Shown here: positions 1 to 7,127 of the stretch, piece by piece
How the letters are laid out: each line of letters starts with the position of its first letter
How positions within the stretch are numbered: position 1 is the first letter of the stretch
Assembly: GCF_041361465.1 (NCBI RefSeq)
Contig: NZ_JBGKAC010000001.1
Coordinates: 2,480,001-2,544,000, forward strand
Length of the DNA stretch: 64,000 bases
Source of the DNA: Halobaculum sp. MBLA0143
GTDB lineage: Archaea; Halobacteriota; Halobacteria; Halobacteriales; Haloferacaceae
Direction of reading: 5' to 3'
Made by a program: the position numbers and the translations under genes
The notes under the pieces: generated by a model
What the model saw: the letters and a program-made list of their open reading frames with translations, nothing else
Databases searched by the model: none
What the model was told of the DNA's origin: nothing

Positions 1-516
1 GACACCAGAGAGGGTGAAAGAGCTGAACGAGATGTTCGGAGCGTTGTCGACATACTGCGTGTCTTCCTCCGTTCGATAGTGGCTGTCATTCCACGACAGT
101 GTGATTCGGTCCTCCTTGTCGGACCCCACCGTAATAAAGGACGACGGGTCGAGGTCGAACGTGTAGTCGATGTAGGCGTAGCTCTGTCCGTCGTTACAGT
201 CCAGTTGATACGTTAGCGTTGTATCAATTGTGAGTGCGTCAGCGTAGAATCGCTGCGCTCCTGCCTCGTCAGACGAAGTGTTGGGACTGTATCCGAGTGA
301 CTCGGAACGAGTCTTCACCGAGGTCGTGTGTCTTCGGAGGTAGTCGACGAACTTCTCACGACTGCTCGTCTTCGAACGGATTCGCCGAGCCTGTGCGTAG
401 ATCTCGTCGAACGTCCGCTCTGCCGAGCCGAGCACTGCTGTTCCACTGAGGTCGAACGCTGCTGCGCCAGTCTGCAGCAGTCGTCTCCTCCCGTTTGTAT
501 TTTTCTGCTGTGACAC
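1..516 (-). CDS. Partial Tat-exported hypothetical protein (3' end outside window)
   Basis: An open minus-strand frame runs from the window edge to a GTG at 514-516, giving 172 visible codons. The first 25 residues carry three arginines (10-12) followed by Leu-Leu and a small hydrophobic Ala/Gly stretch, which resembles a twin-arginine signal, although the hydrophobic core is short. The rest is acidic and rich in Tyr, Ser and Thr, as in haloarchaeal secreted proteins. A stop (TAA, 529-531) closes the frame upstream, so GTG is the first usable start, and an AT-rich TATA-like stretch near 536-549 would place transcription start at or just before it. No family is recognised. The gene is divergent from the next one. 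Confidence 0.65.
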   Translation of the reverse strand, partial: MSQQKNTNGRRRLLQTGAAAFDLSGTAVLGSAERTFDEIYAQARRIRSKTSSREKFVDYLRRHTTSVKTRSESLGYSPNTSSDEAGAQRFYADALTIDTTLTYQLDCNDGQSYAYIDYTFDLDPSSFITVGSDKEDRITLSWNDSHYRTEEDTQYVDNAPNISFSSFTLSGV

Positions 517-606
517 AGTGCTCCACTCTTATTTTGTCTATTTTCAACTGTATCGATTCTAGACGACCAAAAGATTAGTACGCTATCAGAAGAAAACCCG
601 CTCAAC
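517..606. promoter_or_regulatory. Divergent promoter region
   Basis: This 90-base AT-rich gap separates two divergent exported-protein genes. A TATA-like box on the minus strand near 536-549 lies about 27 bases before the GTG at 516. A second one, GATTAGTA at 572-579, lies about 27 bases before the ATG at 607. Both genes are therefore likely transcribed with little or no leader. Confidence 0.45.
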
Positions 607-1167
607 ATGGTAACCAGAAGAGAGCTGTTGGCTGGATTGGGACTCAGCGGACTGGGCACCGCGTGGCTCGGGATGAACCACGCCAGCCCCAAGTACGACT
701 CACGCCACAACGGGAACTACCCGTTCGAGGAGCCTATTCTCGACCTGGAGTTTCCCGCCGTCGAACTCGGGTATCCGAAGTACTACCAACAGGTGCTAGA
801 GACGAGAGCGGAACTGGACCGGCTGTTCAGACGAGAGTACGTCCGTTCCGAGTTCACCAGCCTTGTCGAGGCGTTCGATGGCTTCGACATGCCGAGCGGA
901 TTCGTCACCGTCTTCGGGCTCGTGATGCCGCGGACACGGACGCTCACCTTGACGGATCGACACGTCGAGGTCGACTGGCTCGCCGGTCCGGGTGTCCAGA
1001 GTCCGCGGACGCTCACTTTGGAGTACAGAGTAATCGAGAACACCTCTGCGACCGACGACGAGCGTTTCTACACAGTCGTCAGATACTTCGAGACGGACGG
1101 GAGCCGCCCGCCCGACGAACTCGCCGTCGAGATCAGGCGCGGTCAGGTCACCGAAGTGGGCGAGTGA
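607..1167 (+). CDS. Tat-exported hypothetical protein
   Basis: A 186-residue protein with a compact twin-arginine-type N-terminus: Arg4-Arg5-Glu-Leu-Leu followed by a Gly/Leu hydrophobic core to about residue 23, so export of a folded protein is likely. The mature part is acidic, has a helical stretch near residues 60-80 (YYQQVLETRAELD) and beta-rich sequence after residue 100. No catalytic motif or known family is recognised. The start is supported by the TATA-like box about 27 bases upstream. It is divergent from another exported protein, so the pair may share regulation; that is inference. Confidence 0.7.
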   Translation: MVTRRELLAGLGLSGLGTAWLGMNHASPKYDSRHNGNYPFEEPILDLEFPAVELGYPKYYQQVLETRAELDRLFRREYVRSEFTSLVEAFDGFDMPSGFVTVFGLVMPRTRTLTLTDRHVEVDWLAGPGVQSPRTLTLEYRVIENTSATDDERFYTVVRYFETDGSRPPDELAVEIRRGQVTEVGE

Positions 1168-1204
1168 TCGCCGCCGGCGGTGCGGCGACGTTCCCGCCGC
1201 CCTG

Positions 1205-2212
1205 TCACTCCTCGCCGACCTTCACCAACTGCTTGCCGATGTTGTCGCCGTCGAACAGCCCGAGGAAGGCGTCGGGGGCGTTCGCCAGCCCCTCCGTGAT
1301 CGTCTCGCGGTACTGGAGGTCGCCGGCGGCGACGAGTTCCGCGAGGTGTTCTGTCGCCTCGCGGAACCGTGGCGCGAAGTCGCGGACGAGGAACCCCTCC
1401 ACGGTCGCGCGGCTCTCGATCAACGACGGGAGCTTCCGGGGGCCGGTCGGGACCGCCTCGTCGTTGTACAGTGCGATCTGGCCGCAGACGGCGACCCGGG
1501 CGTCGACGTTCAGTCGGGCGAACACGGCGTCCGTGATCGGGCCGCCGACGTTGTCGAAGTAGACGTCGATCCCGTCGGGCGCGAGTTCGTCCAACCGCTC
1601 CGGCACGGTCTCGTGTTCGTAGTCGATCGCGCCGTCGAAGCCGAGGTCGTCGGTGAGCCAGTTCGTCTTCTCCTGGCTGCCGGCGACACCGATCACGTCG
1701 GCACCCTGGAGCGCGGCCAGTTGGCCGACGACGGAGCCGACGGCCCCGGCCGCGCCGGAGACGACGACCGTGTCGCCGGCGCGGGGCTGTGCCACCTCGC
1801 GGGTACCGAAGTACGCCGTCCGGCCGGGCATTCCGAGCACGGACAGCGCAGCCGAGGTCGGCAGCCCGCCGGTGTCAACCGGGGTGAGATCGTCGCCGGC
1901 GGCGACGGCGTACTCCGCCCACGGGAGGTTGCCGACGACGGTCTGGCCCGGCTCCACGCCGGCACCGCCGGCGACCACCTCGCCGACGACACCGCCGCGC
2001 AGCGGGTCGCCCACGTCCCACGGCTCCGAGTACGACTCGCCGGCACGCATCCGGTCGCGCATGTACGGGTCGACGGAGAGGTACTGTGTACGGACGAGCG
2101 CCTCGCCCGGGTCGGGCTCTACTTCGACGGTACGGAGCTCGAAGGCGTCGTGATCCGGTCGCCCCTCGGGTCTGTGTTCGAGGTGGAACCGGCGTGTCTC
2201 GGTCGGTGACAC
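1205..2212 (-). CDS. NADP-dependent MDR-family oxidoreductase
   Basis: A 335-residue zinc-free medium-chain dehydrogenase/reductase of the type that reduces the C=C bond of enones and alkenals (leukotriene B4 12-hydroxydehydrogenase / CurA group). The N-terminal GroES-like domain contains YLSVDPYMRDRM (residues 45-55), a hallmark of this group. The Rossmann domain carries the nucleotide motif AAGAVG at 154-159, and the FDNVGG motif follows later in the fold. Length matches the family (330-345). It probably detoxifies reactive carbonyls or quinones in the cytoplasm; the natural substrate is unknown. It is a single gene with no operon partner. Confidence 0.88.
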   Translation of the reverse strand: MSPTETRRFHLEHRPEGRPDHDAFELRTVEVEPDPGEALVRTQYLSVDPYMRDRMRAGESYSEPWDVGDPLRGGVVGEVVAGGAGVEPGQTVVGNLPWAEYAVAAGDDLTPVDTGGLPTSAALSVLGMPGRTAYFGTREVAQPRAGDTVVVSGAAGAVGSVVGQLAALQGADVIGVAGSQEKTNWLTDDLGFDGAIDYEHETVPERLDELAPDGIDVYFDNVGGPITDAVFARLNVDARVAVCGQIALYNDEAVPTGPRKLPSLIESRATVEGFLVRDFAPRFREATEHLAELVAAGDLQYRETITEGLANAPDAFLGLFDGDNIGKQLVKVGEE

Positions 2213-2278
2213 GCTCGAACGGTGGGCACACGGTCCGATAAGTTCTCTACAACGAGACGGAACCCGTCTGCAGTTGCG

Positions 2279-3343
2279 TCAGTTCGGGCTCTCGACGGAG
2301 TCGCCAGGATCGCTGGAGTCGTCGGGATCGCTGGGATCGTCGGGATCACTGGAGTCGTCGGGATCGCTGGGATCGTCGGGATCACTGGAGTCGCCGAGCT
2401 CGCTGGGATCGTCGGGATCACTGGAGTCGCCGAGCTCGCTGGGATCGTCGGGATCACTGGAGTCGTCGGGGTCGCCGTGTTCTACCCCCTCGCGGCGGTC
2501 CGCGCGCTTCCGGCGGATCGCGGCGGCGCCGACGCTGGCGTCGTAGCCGAAGAACACCTCGCGGGCCGACGCCTCCGCCACCTCCGTCGCGTGGATCAGG
2601 TCGTCCACGTCGACGTTCACGGCGTACAGCTCCACGGAGAAGTCGACGGGCAGTTGTGCGAGTCGGTCCGCGAACCCGCGGGCGATGGTCTCCAGCCAGT
2701 AGGTCGTCCCGTAGGCGGTGTCGTACAACGGGACGACGAACTCGTCGACGTACTCCGACAGCGCTTCCAGGTCCAGCCCCGCCCGTTCGTGGAGGTGACC
2801 CGAGTACGGGTCCGGGTACAGGGTGAGGTACACTCGGCCGGGGATCCGGTCCGTCGCCTCGCGCACGAACTTCGTGATCACGGACGCTCGCCAGTCGTAC
2901 CACGCCGCTCCGCCCGGCTCCGGCGACTCCTCTTCGGTCTCCGTGGCCGCCCACTCGCGGAACTGCTCGGTACACCGGTCACAGTAGCAGTACTCCGGGC
3001 GTGGGAACCCGACATCGTCCAGCCGCACGTCCGGGGAGACGGCGGCAGCGTCCTCCACCATCTCCAGAACCCCGGCGCGGTAGTCCTCGCGGGTGGGACA
3101 GACGTACGCCCAGTCGAAGTACGTCCGGTCGCGGGTCGCCCGCTCGCCCTCGTCGGAGACGGGCGCGAGATCCGGGCTGTCTGCGACGGCCGCGTTGTCG
3201 CCGAAACAGGAGATCATGTTGACCGCGTCCGCGAGCGGCTCCGCCGCACGGCCGGTCACGTCTTTCACCTCGTAGAACGCGCGGTCGAAGGCGTCCCACT
3301 CCGTCTCCTCCTCGTTGCGCGTGACGACGCCGTAGTCGGTCAT
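2279..3343 (-). CDS. Hypothetical protein with Cys cluster and Asp/Pro/Ser repeat tail
   Basis: A 354-residue protein in two parts. Residues 1 to about 285 form a soluble domain with a Tyr-rich core and a cysteine cluster (CYCDRC, near residue 145), followed by YLTLYPDPYSGHLHERAG and VPLYDTAYGTTYW. A Cys-x-Cys-x2-Cys cluster of this kind occurs in several uncharacterised TIM-barrel glycoside-hydrolase-like proteins, but that assignment is tentative. From about residue 288 to the end the chain is an acidic repeat of SDPDDPS/SDPDDSS units, encoded by tandem 15-base-multiple DNA repeats. There is no signal peptide. The function is unknown. Confidence 0.75.
   Translation of the reverse strand: MTDYGVVTRNEEETEWDAFDRAFYEVKDVTGRAAEPLADAVNMISCFGDNAAVADSPDLAPVSDEGERATRDRTYFDWAYVCPTREDYRAGVLEMVEDAAAVSPDVRLDDVGFPRPEYCYCDRCTEQFREWAATETEEESPEPGGAAWYDWRASVITKFVREATDRIPGRVYLTLYPDPYSGHLHERAGLDLEALSEYVDEFVVPLYDTAYGTTYWLETIARGFADRLAQLPVDFSVELYAVNVDVDDLIHATEVAEASAREVFFGYDASVGAAAIRRKRADRREGVEHGDPDDSSDPDDPSELGDSSDPDDPSELGDSSDPDDPSDPDDSSDPDDPSDPDDSSDPGDSVESPN
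2287..2470. repeat. In-frame tandem repeat encoding the acidic SDPDD tail
   Basis: The plus strand repeats TCGGGATCACTGGAGTCG-type units with GGATCGCTGGGATCGTC variants. Unit lengths are multiples of three, so copy-number change would lengthen or shorten the acidic tail of the encoded protein without a frameshift. The array covers nearly all of the C-terminal 65 codons of the 2279-3343 gene. Confidence 0.8.
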
Positions 3344-3400
3344 ACCGCTCGTTGGCCACGGCTGGGCGTAAGTCGTTCGACGGAGAGCGAGCCGCGGGAG

Positions 3401-3511
3401 CTACTCTTCGGTGTCGACCTCGACCTCGACGGAGTCGTCACCGGAGGTGAGGACGACGTACAGCAGTACGATGATGCCGAACAGGAGGACGAGCTTCGAT
3501 TTTCCGGACAT
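3401..3511 (-). CDS. 36-residue single-pass membrane microprotein
   Basis: A minus-strand ATG at 3509-3511 opens a 36-codon frame that ends with TAG. The peptide has a short basic N-terminus (MSGKSK), one hydrophobic segment (residues 7-22, LVLLFGIIVLLYVVLT) and an acidic tail of alternating Val/Glu/Asp. This is the topology of a single-pass membrane microprotein with an acidic end. It lies 59 bases downstream of pyrI on the same strand, so it may be the last gene of the pyrimidine operon. No family is recognised and the function is unknown. Confidence 0.6.
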   Translation of the reverse strand: MSGKSKLVLLFGIIVLLYVVLTSGDDSVEVEVDTEE

Positions 3512-3570
3512 GCCTCTGCGTTCGCGGGGTGGCTACAAATCGTTTCCGGGACACCGACGGGCGACGGGGC

Positions 3571-4035
3571 TCACCGCGACAGCTGCTCCCCGAACCCCTC
3601 CCGCAGGATCGTGTCACAGTACTCACACCGGACGCCCTCCTCGACGACGGCGAAGCTGGCGTCGACTGGCTCGTCGGCGTTCGTGATGCAGTTGCGATTC
3701 GGACACTCCAGGACCCCGGTCACGCGCTCGGGCCGAGAGACCCGGTTCTTCTCGACCACGTCGAACTCGCGGACGATGTTGACGGTCGCGGCGGGCGCGA
3801 ACAACGACAACACGTCCACCTCCGACTGGCTGAGTTCCCGTCCCTCGACTTTCACGACGTCCTTCTGGCCGAGTCGGTCCGACGGGACGTTCATGACGAC
3901 GGAGACCCCGAGCCCCTCGGAGCCGTCGATCTCCAGGAGCGAGAGCACGTTCAGCGCCTGGCCGGCCGCGACGTGGTCGATGACGGTGCCGTCGCGGATC
4001 TTCGACACCCGGAGCTTCTGGTCGTCGTCTGTCAC
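3571..4035 (-). CDS. pyrI: Aspartate carbamoyltransferase regulatory subunit
   Basis: A 154-residue protein that forms the allosteric, nucleotide-binding partner of PyrB in the first committed step of pyrimidine synthesis. The N-terminal nucleotide-binding domain is followed by the C-terminal zinc domain, whose four ligands are visible as Cys111, Cys116, Cys137 and Cys140 (CPNRNC and CEYC). The length matches the family (about 150). Its ATG overlaps the stop of pyrB by four bases (4032-4035), so the two subunits are translationally coupled, consistent with a fixed catalytic/regulatory complex. Confidence 0.97.
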   Translation of the reverse strand: MTDDDQKLRVSKIRDGTVIDHVAAGQALNVLSLLEIDGSEGLGVSVVMNVPSDRLGQKDVVKVEGRELSQSEVDVLSLFAPAATVNIVREFDVVEKNRVSRPERVTGVLECPNRNCITNADEPVDASFAVVEEGVRCEYCDTILREGFGEQLSR

Positions 4036-4955
4036 GCCGACTCACCTCCGTCGCCGAGGAGAGCGTCCAGCAACGCCATCCGCACGGGGACACCGTTGTG
4101 TGCCTGCTCGAAGTACTTCGCGTGGCTCGTCTCGTCGATCTCCGGTGCGATCTCGTCGACGCGGGGCAACGGGTGCATGATCGTCAGGTCGTCGCGTGCA
4201 GCGTCGAGTGTCGTCTCGTCGACCCGGTACTCCCCGGCGACGGCGCGGTACTCGTCTTCGTCCGGGAACCGCTCGCGCTGGATCCGAGTGACGTACAACA
4301 CGTCCAGTTCGGGGATCACGTCGTCTAAGCGCTCGTGTTCCCGGAGCCTGGCGCCGGCGTCGTGGAGGTCGTACTGGACGCTTCGTGGGAGTTGGAGCGA
4401 CGGCGGGGAGACGAAGTGCATCCGAGCGTCGAACTCCGTCAGCGCCGCCGCCAGCGAGTGGACCGTCCGGCCGTACTTCAGGTCGCCGACGATCCCCACC
4501 GTGAGGTCGTCCAGCCCGGCCGCCTCCCGCATCGTGTACAGGTCCAGGAGGGTCTGGCTCGGGTGTTGGCCGGCACCGTCGCCGGCGTTGAGCACCGGCA
4601 CGGAGACGTGTTCCGAGGCGAGCCGCGCGGCCCCCTCGCTGGGGTGTCTGAGCACGATCCCGTCCGCGTACCCCTCGATCACCCGGACGGTGTCGGCGAG
4701 CGACTCACCCTTCGTCACCGAGGACGTGTCGACGGAGCCCATGTCGAGCACGTCCCCACCGAGGCGTTTCGCCGCCGCCTCGAACGACAGCTTCGTCCGG
4801 GTGCTCGGCTCGAAGAAACACAGAGCCAACAGACTGTCGGCGAGCCGGTCGCGGACTGCAGACGGGTCCGCGGCGATCCGCGCCGCCCGGTCCAACAGCC
4901 CCTCGATGTCGGCACGGTCCAGTTGCCCGGCCGACAGCAGGTGGTCGTGTCGCAT
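4032..4955 (-). CDS. pyrB: Aspartate carbamoyltransferase catalytic subunit
   Basis: A 307-residue catalytic chain that condenses carbamoyl phosphate with aspartate. The carbamoyl-phosphate loop STRT (residues 51-54, in [13 protein letters not shown]), the Ser/Lys loop near 79-84 (SVTKGES), [11 protein letters not shown] and MHPLPR are all present. The start chosen is [10 protein letters not shown] at 4955: it matches the usual N-terminus and length (about 305), whereas the longer open frame upstream adds an unrelated, non-conserved extension. It is the first gene of the pyrB-pyrI unit. Confidence 0.97.
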   Translation of the reverse strand: MRHDHLLSAGQLDRADIEGLLDRAARIAADPSAVRDRLADSLLALCFFEPSTRTKLSFEAAAKRLGGDVLDMGSVDTSSVTKGESLADTVRVIEGYADGIVLRHPSEGAARLASEHVSVPVLNAGDGAGQHPSQTLLDLYTMREAAGLDDLTVGIVGDLKYGRTVHSLAAALTEFDARMHFVSPPSLQLPRSVQYDLHDAGARLREHERLDDVIPELDVLYVTRIQRERFPDEDEYRAVAGEYRVDETTLDAARDDLTIMHPLPRVDEIAPEIDETSHAKYFEQAHNGVPVRMALLDALLGDGGESA

Positions 4956-5051
4956 CGTCTCCCTCGGAGTGTGGCTGGCTCTTGAAACCACCGAGACCGG
5001 GACGCCGGGGTAGCCACGCGAGTTTTCACCGCCGAGGTCGTACGGCGTGGT

Positions 5052-5339
5052 GTGCCAGACGACAGCGACCGGGTCCGGGCGCACGTCTTCGTGAGCGGCC
5101 GGGTCCAAGGGGTGTACTTCCGGGCGACGACACGCGACACCGCCCGCGAGCACGGCGTCGACGGCTGGGTACGGAACTTGGACGACGGTCGCGTCGAGGC
5201 CGTCTTCGAGGGGTCACGCGACACGGTCGAGTCGCTCGTCGCGTTCTGTGAGGAGGGGAGTCCCGCGGCGTCCGTCGAAGACGTGACAGTCGACTACGAG
5301 ACGCCACGCGGTGCCGACGGGTTCCGGGTGCGACGGTAG
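5052..5339 (+). CDS. acyP: Acylphosphatase
   Basis: A 95-residue enzyme that hydrolyses acylphosphates such as carbamoyl phosphate and 1,3-bisphosphoglycerate. The signature [11 protein letters not shown] contains the phosphate-binding loop and catalytic Arg24, and catalytic Asn42 lies in [11 protein letters not shown]. The length matches the family (90-100). The start is GTG. It is divergent from pyrBI. Since carbamoyl phosphate is the pyrB substrate, the neighbourhood may be functional, but acylphosphatases occur in many contexts. Confidence 0.95.
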   Translation: MPDDSDRVRAHVFVSGRVQGVYFRATTRDTAREHGVDGWVRNLDDGRVEAVFEGSRDTVESLVAFCEEGSPAASVEDVTVDYETPRGADGFRVRR

Positions 5340-5364
5340 CCGGGAGTCACTCCGGGGGTGACGG

Positions 5365-6081
5365 CTACACCGTGGCGGCGTACCGGTGTTTCAGGTGGCC
5401 GAGAATGTCGTTGACGATCTCCGGGTCGTACGTCCAGAACCCGTAGAACAGTCGCTCGTCCGTGTCGCCACGCTCCTCGGCCAGGAGCGCACAGGCGTCC
5501 AACGGGTCGCCGGCGCCGTCGAACACGACGAACCAGGACTCGGCGATCTCCTGGCTGTCCTCCTGGTGGAGGGTGACGCCCTCGATCTCCGGCACCCCCG
5601 GCGCCGGGGTGCTGTAGGCGTGAATGTCGAGGTTCTTCCCCGCCAGGTCGGCGTACACGTCCGCCTGCTGGCGGATGGCGGCCGTGCGTTGGAACCCGGT
5701 GTGGAGCGTCCCCTCGCCTTTGCGCCAGGCGCGGTCCTCGACCTCGCGTGTCGCCGCCATCATCTGCTGGAGGTCGTAGGACGTGAACGTCGCGTCGTCG
5801 AGGTGCTCGATGATCGGCGCGAACGGCGAGGTCTCCCGTTCGTCCGTCGGGTCACCGAGGTGTCGGAGGTCGACCGCGGCCAACACCTCGTCTTCGGCGT
5901 CGCTGTCCGAGAGAACGGCGTAGCCGGACAGTTGGCTGTCCGTCGTGCCGACCTCGATCCGGACGGTCTGTGACTCGAAGTACTCTCGGAGCTGCCTGAC
6001 GATATCCCGTGAGGGAGGGTCGAACACGGTCAGCCGCTTCTCGCGGCTCTCGACCCTCTCGATTATCTCCCGGAGTGACAT
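5365..6081 (-). CDS. DICT-type sensory domain protein
   Basis: A 238-residue soluble protein resembling the haloarchaeal DICT domain, a putative sensory module otherwise found with diguanylate cyclases and two-component proteins. It starts MSLREIIERVE and contains HLDDATFTSYDLQQMMAAT and the Trp-rich C-terminal segment LFYGFWTYDPEIV, typical of these stand-alone archaeal forms. A longer frame begins at 6102, but the TATA-like TTTAAATT on the minus strand (6109-6117) would start transcription near 6086, so the ATG at 6081 is preferred and leaderless. Ligand and partner are unknown. Confidence 0.75.
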   Translation of the reverse strand: MSLREIIERVESREKRLTVFDPPSRDIVRQLREYFESQTVRIEVGTTDSQLSGYAVLSDSDAEDEVLAAVDLRHLGDPTDERETSPFAPIIEHLDDATFTSYDLQQMMAATREVEDRAWRKGEGTLHTGFQRTAAIRQQADVYADLAGKNLDIHAYSTPAPGVPEIEGVTLHQEDSQEIAESWFVVFDGAGDPLDACALLAEERGDTDERLFYGFWTYDPEIVNDILGHLKHRYAATV

Positions 6082-6124
6082 CTGGTCGCGCCAGCTATGC
6101 ACTACACGAATTTAAAGCTGTGTC

Positions 6125-6616
6125 TCACCCGGAGACGGGCGACGGCGGGGCTCTGGGAAGCGCTACGGTTAAGTGGCGCGACCCGGAATTCCAGGGTGAG
6201 CGCCAGTGGTCCAGTGGTAGGACAGTGGCTTCCCAAGCCACTAGCCCGGGTTCAATTCCCGGCTGGCGCAGTTCTCGGGCCCAGTCGGAGACGTAAGCGA
6301 CGAACCCGCCGGCCGGGGAGACGGACACAACCCGCTGGACGGCCGTGACGACGGCTTCCCCCGACGGATCCTGTCGGTCGCTGACGACGATCACGCCAGC
6401 GTGGTCCGTCGGAGGTGGGTCGGTGAAGTCGGCGTTGTCTGCTGTGAGCAACGGTCGGCCGTGCCTCGCCGCGTACGCCAGAACCGCCTCGTCGTCTGTC
6501 CCCTCTCCGAGTTCGTCCACTGCCTTCACCCGGAGCACGTCGTGGCCCGCGTCTTCGAGTGCAGTTCGCCACTGCGGCTCGACACACTCGTCGGTCGGGA
6601 CGGGGACGGGCGTCAC
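6125..6616 (-). CDS. DUF5615/PIN-like putative toxin, 3' end running antisense through tRNA-Gly
   Basis: From a GTG at 6616 a 163-codon frame encodes a PIN-like fold resembling the DUF5615 toxin group. Visible motifs are TDECVE (where the family usually has Asp-Glu-Asn), ALEDAGHDV, a DDEAVLAYAARHGRPLLTAD core with ADF, and GVIVVSDRQ. Homologous sequence appears to end near VAYVSDWAREL, next to the 3' end of tRNA-Gly. Beyond that the frame continues as the antisense of the tRNA, so the native stop has probably been lost. The GTG overlaps the TGA of the upstream DUF433-like gene by four bases, the usual antitoxin-toxin coupling. Activity is doubtful because that partner is frameshifted. Confidence 0.6.
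   Translation of the reverse strand: MTPVPVPTDECVEPQWRTALEDAGHDVLRVKAVDELGEGTDDEAVLAYAARHGRPLLTADNADFTDPPPTDHAGVIVVSDRQDPSGEAVVTAVQRVVSVSPAGGFVAYVSDWARELRQPGIEPGLVAWEATVLPLDHWRSPWNSGSRHLTVALPRAPPSPVSG
6200..6270 (+). tRNA. tRNA-Gly (anticodon CCC)
   Basis: A 71-base cloverleaf. Acceptor arms GCGCCAG (6200-6206) and CTGGCGC (6263-6269) pair fully, with discriminator A6270. The D arm is GTCC/GGAC, the anticodon stem GTGGC/GCCAC encloses TTCCCAA so the anticodon is CCC (reads GGG, glycine), and the T arm carries GTTCAATTC. There is no intron and no encoded CCA. GGTTAAGT near 6168-6175 is a plausible TATA box about 27 bases upstream. Confidence 0.97.
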
Positions 6617-6942
6617 TCCGGCGTGACGACCTGCTCTGCTCCCCGTCTCGTCTGCTCCAGTCGGTCCGCGATGGCCTCCATCTGGTCGCGGTCGGCTTTC
6701 GCGTACGCCAGTGCCGAGTGGACCTCCGCGACCGCGAGTTCGTAGCTGTCGGCCAGGTCTCCACCGTCCGGTCGTGATCCTCGTGCCGACGGTAGAGGCG
6801 GTGGAGGCCCACCCGACGGCCCTCGATCCGTGGCTGGCCGCCGAGCACGTCGTCCGTCTGGACGATCCGTGGGGTGGGGTCGTCTTTCGTCCGTGGCTCG
6901 CCGCTGCTCGTCGTTCGTCCGTTCGTGCTCCAGTCGTATCAC
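6613..6942 (-). pseudogene. DUF433-family antitoxin, frameshifted
   Basis: The pieces of a DUF433 protein lie in two frames. PRIVQTDDVLGG, QPRIEGRRVGLHRLY and HEDHDRTVETW lie in one frame. The continuation ADSYELAVAEVHSALAY and ADRDQMEAIADRLEQ lies one base away and ends at TGA 6613-6615. The switch falls near 6750-6760, where a single missing base in the codons after Glu-Thr would explain it. The GTG at 6942 is in the frame of the second piece, so a second, compensating slip near 6880-6900 is also likely. DUF433 proteins are usually the antitoxin partners of DUF5615 proteins, which fits the downstream gene. Confidence 0.72.
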
Positions 6943-7127
6943 TCCGGCAGCGCTGCGGCTGTCGGTCGGTCGACGCCACTCGCTCGCCGTCGGTGACTCG
7001 GTGTGCTGTTCGCGCCCACATCTACGACTATCTAGTTACCCCTCAGTTGTGGTTCGGCGAATCGAACGTCCGCCCGACGGTCGGTCACGAGGAATTATTA
7101 CACGCGCCGGCGAACGCCGGGACACGG

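Noticed and set aside
2222-4180. A 652-codon plus-strand open frame over the 2.3-4.1 kb region
   Set aside because: It is antisense to the acidic repeat protein and to pyrI, which have clear motifs. High-GC antisense frames stay open by chance, and no domain is seen.
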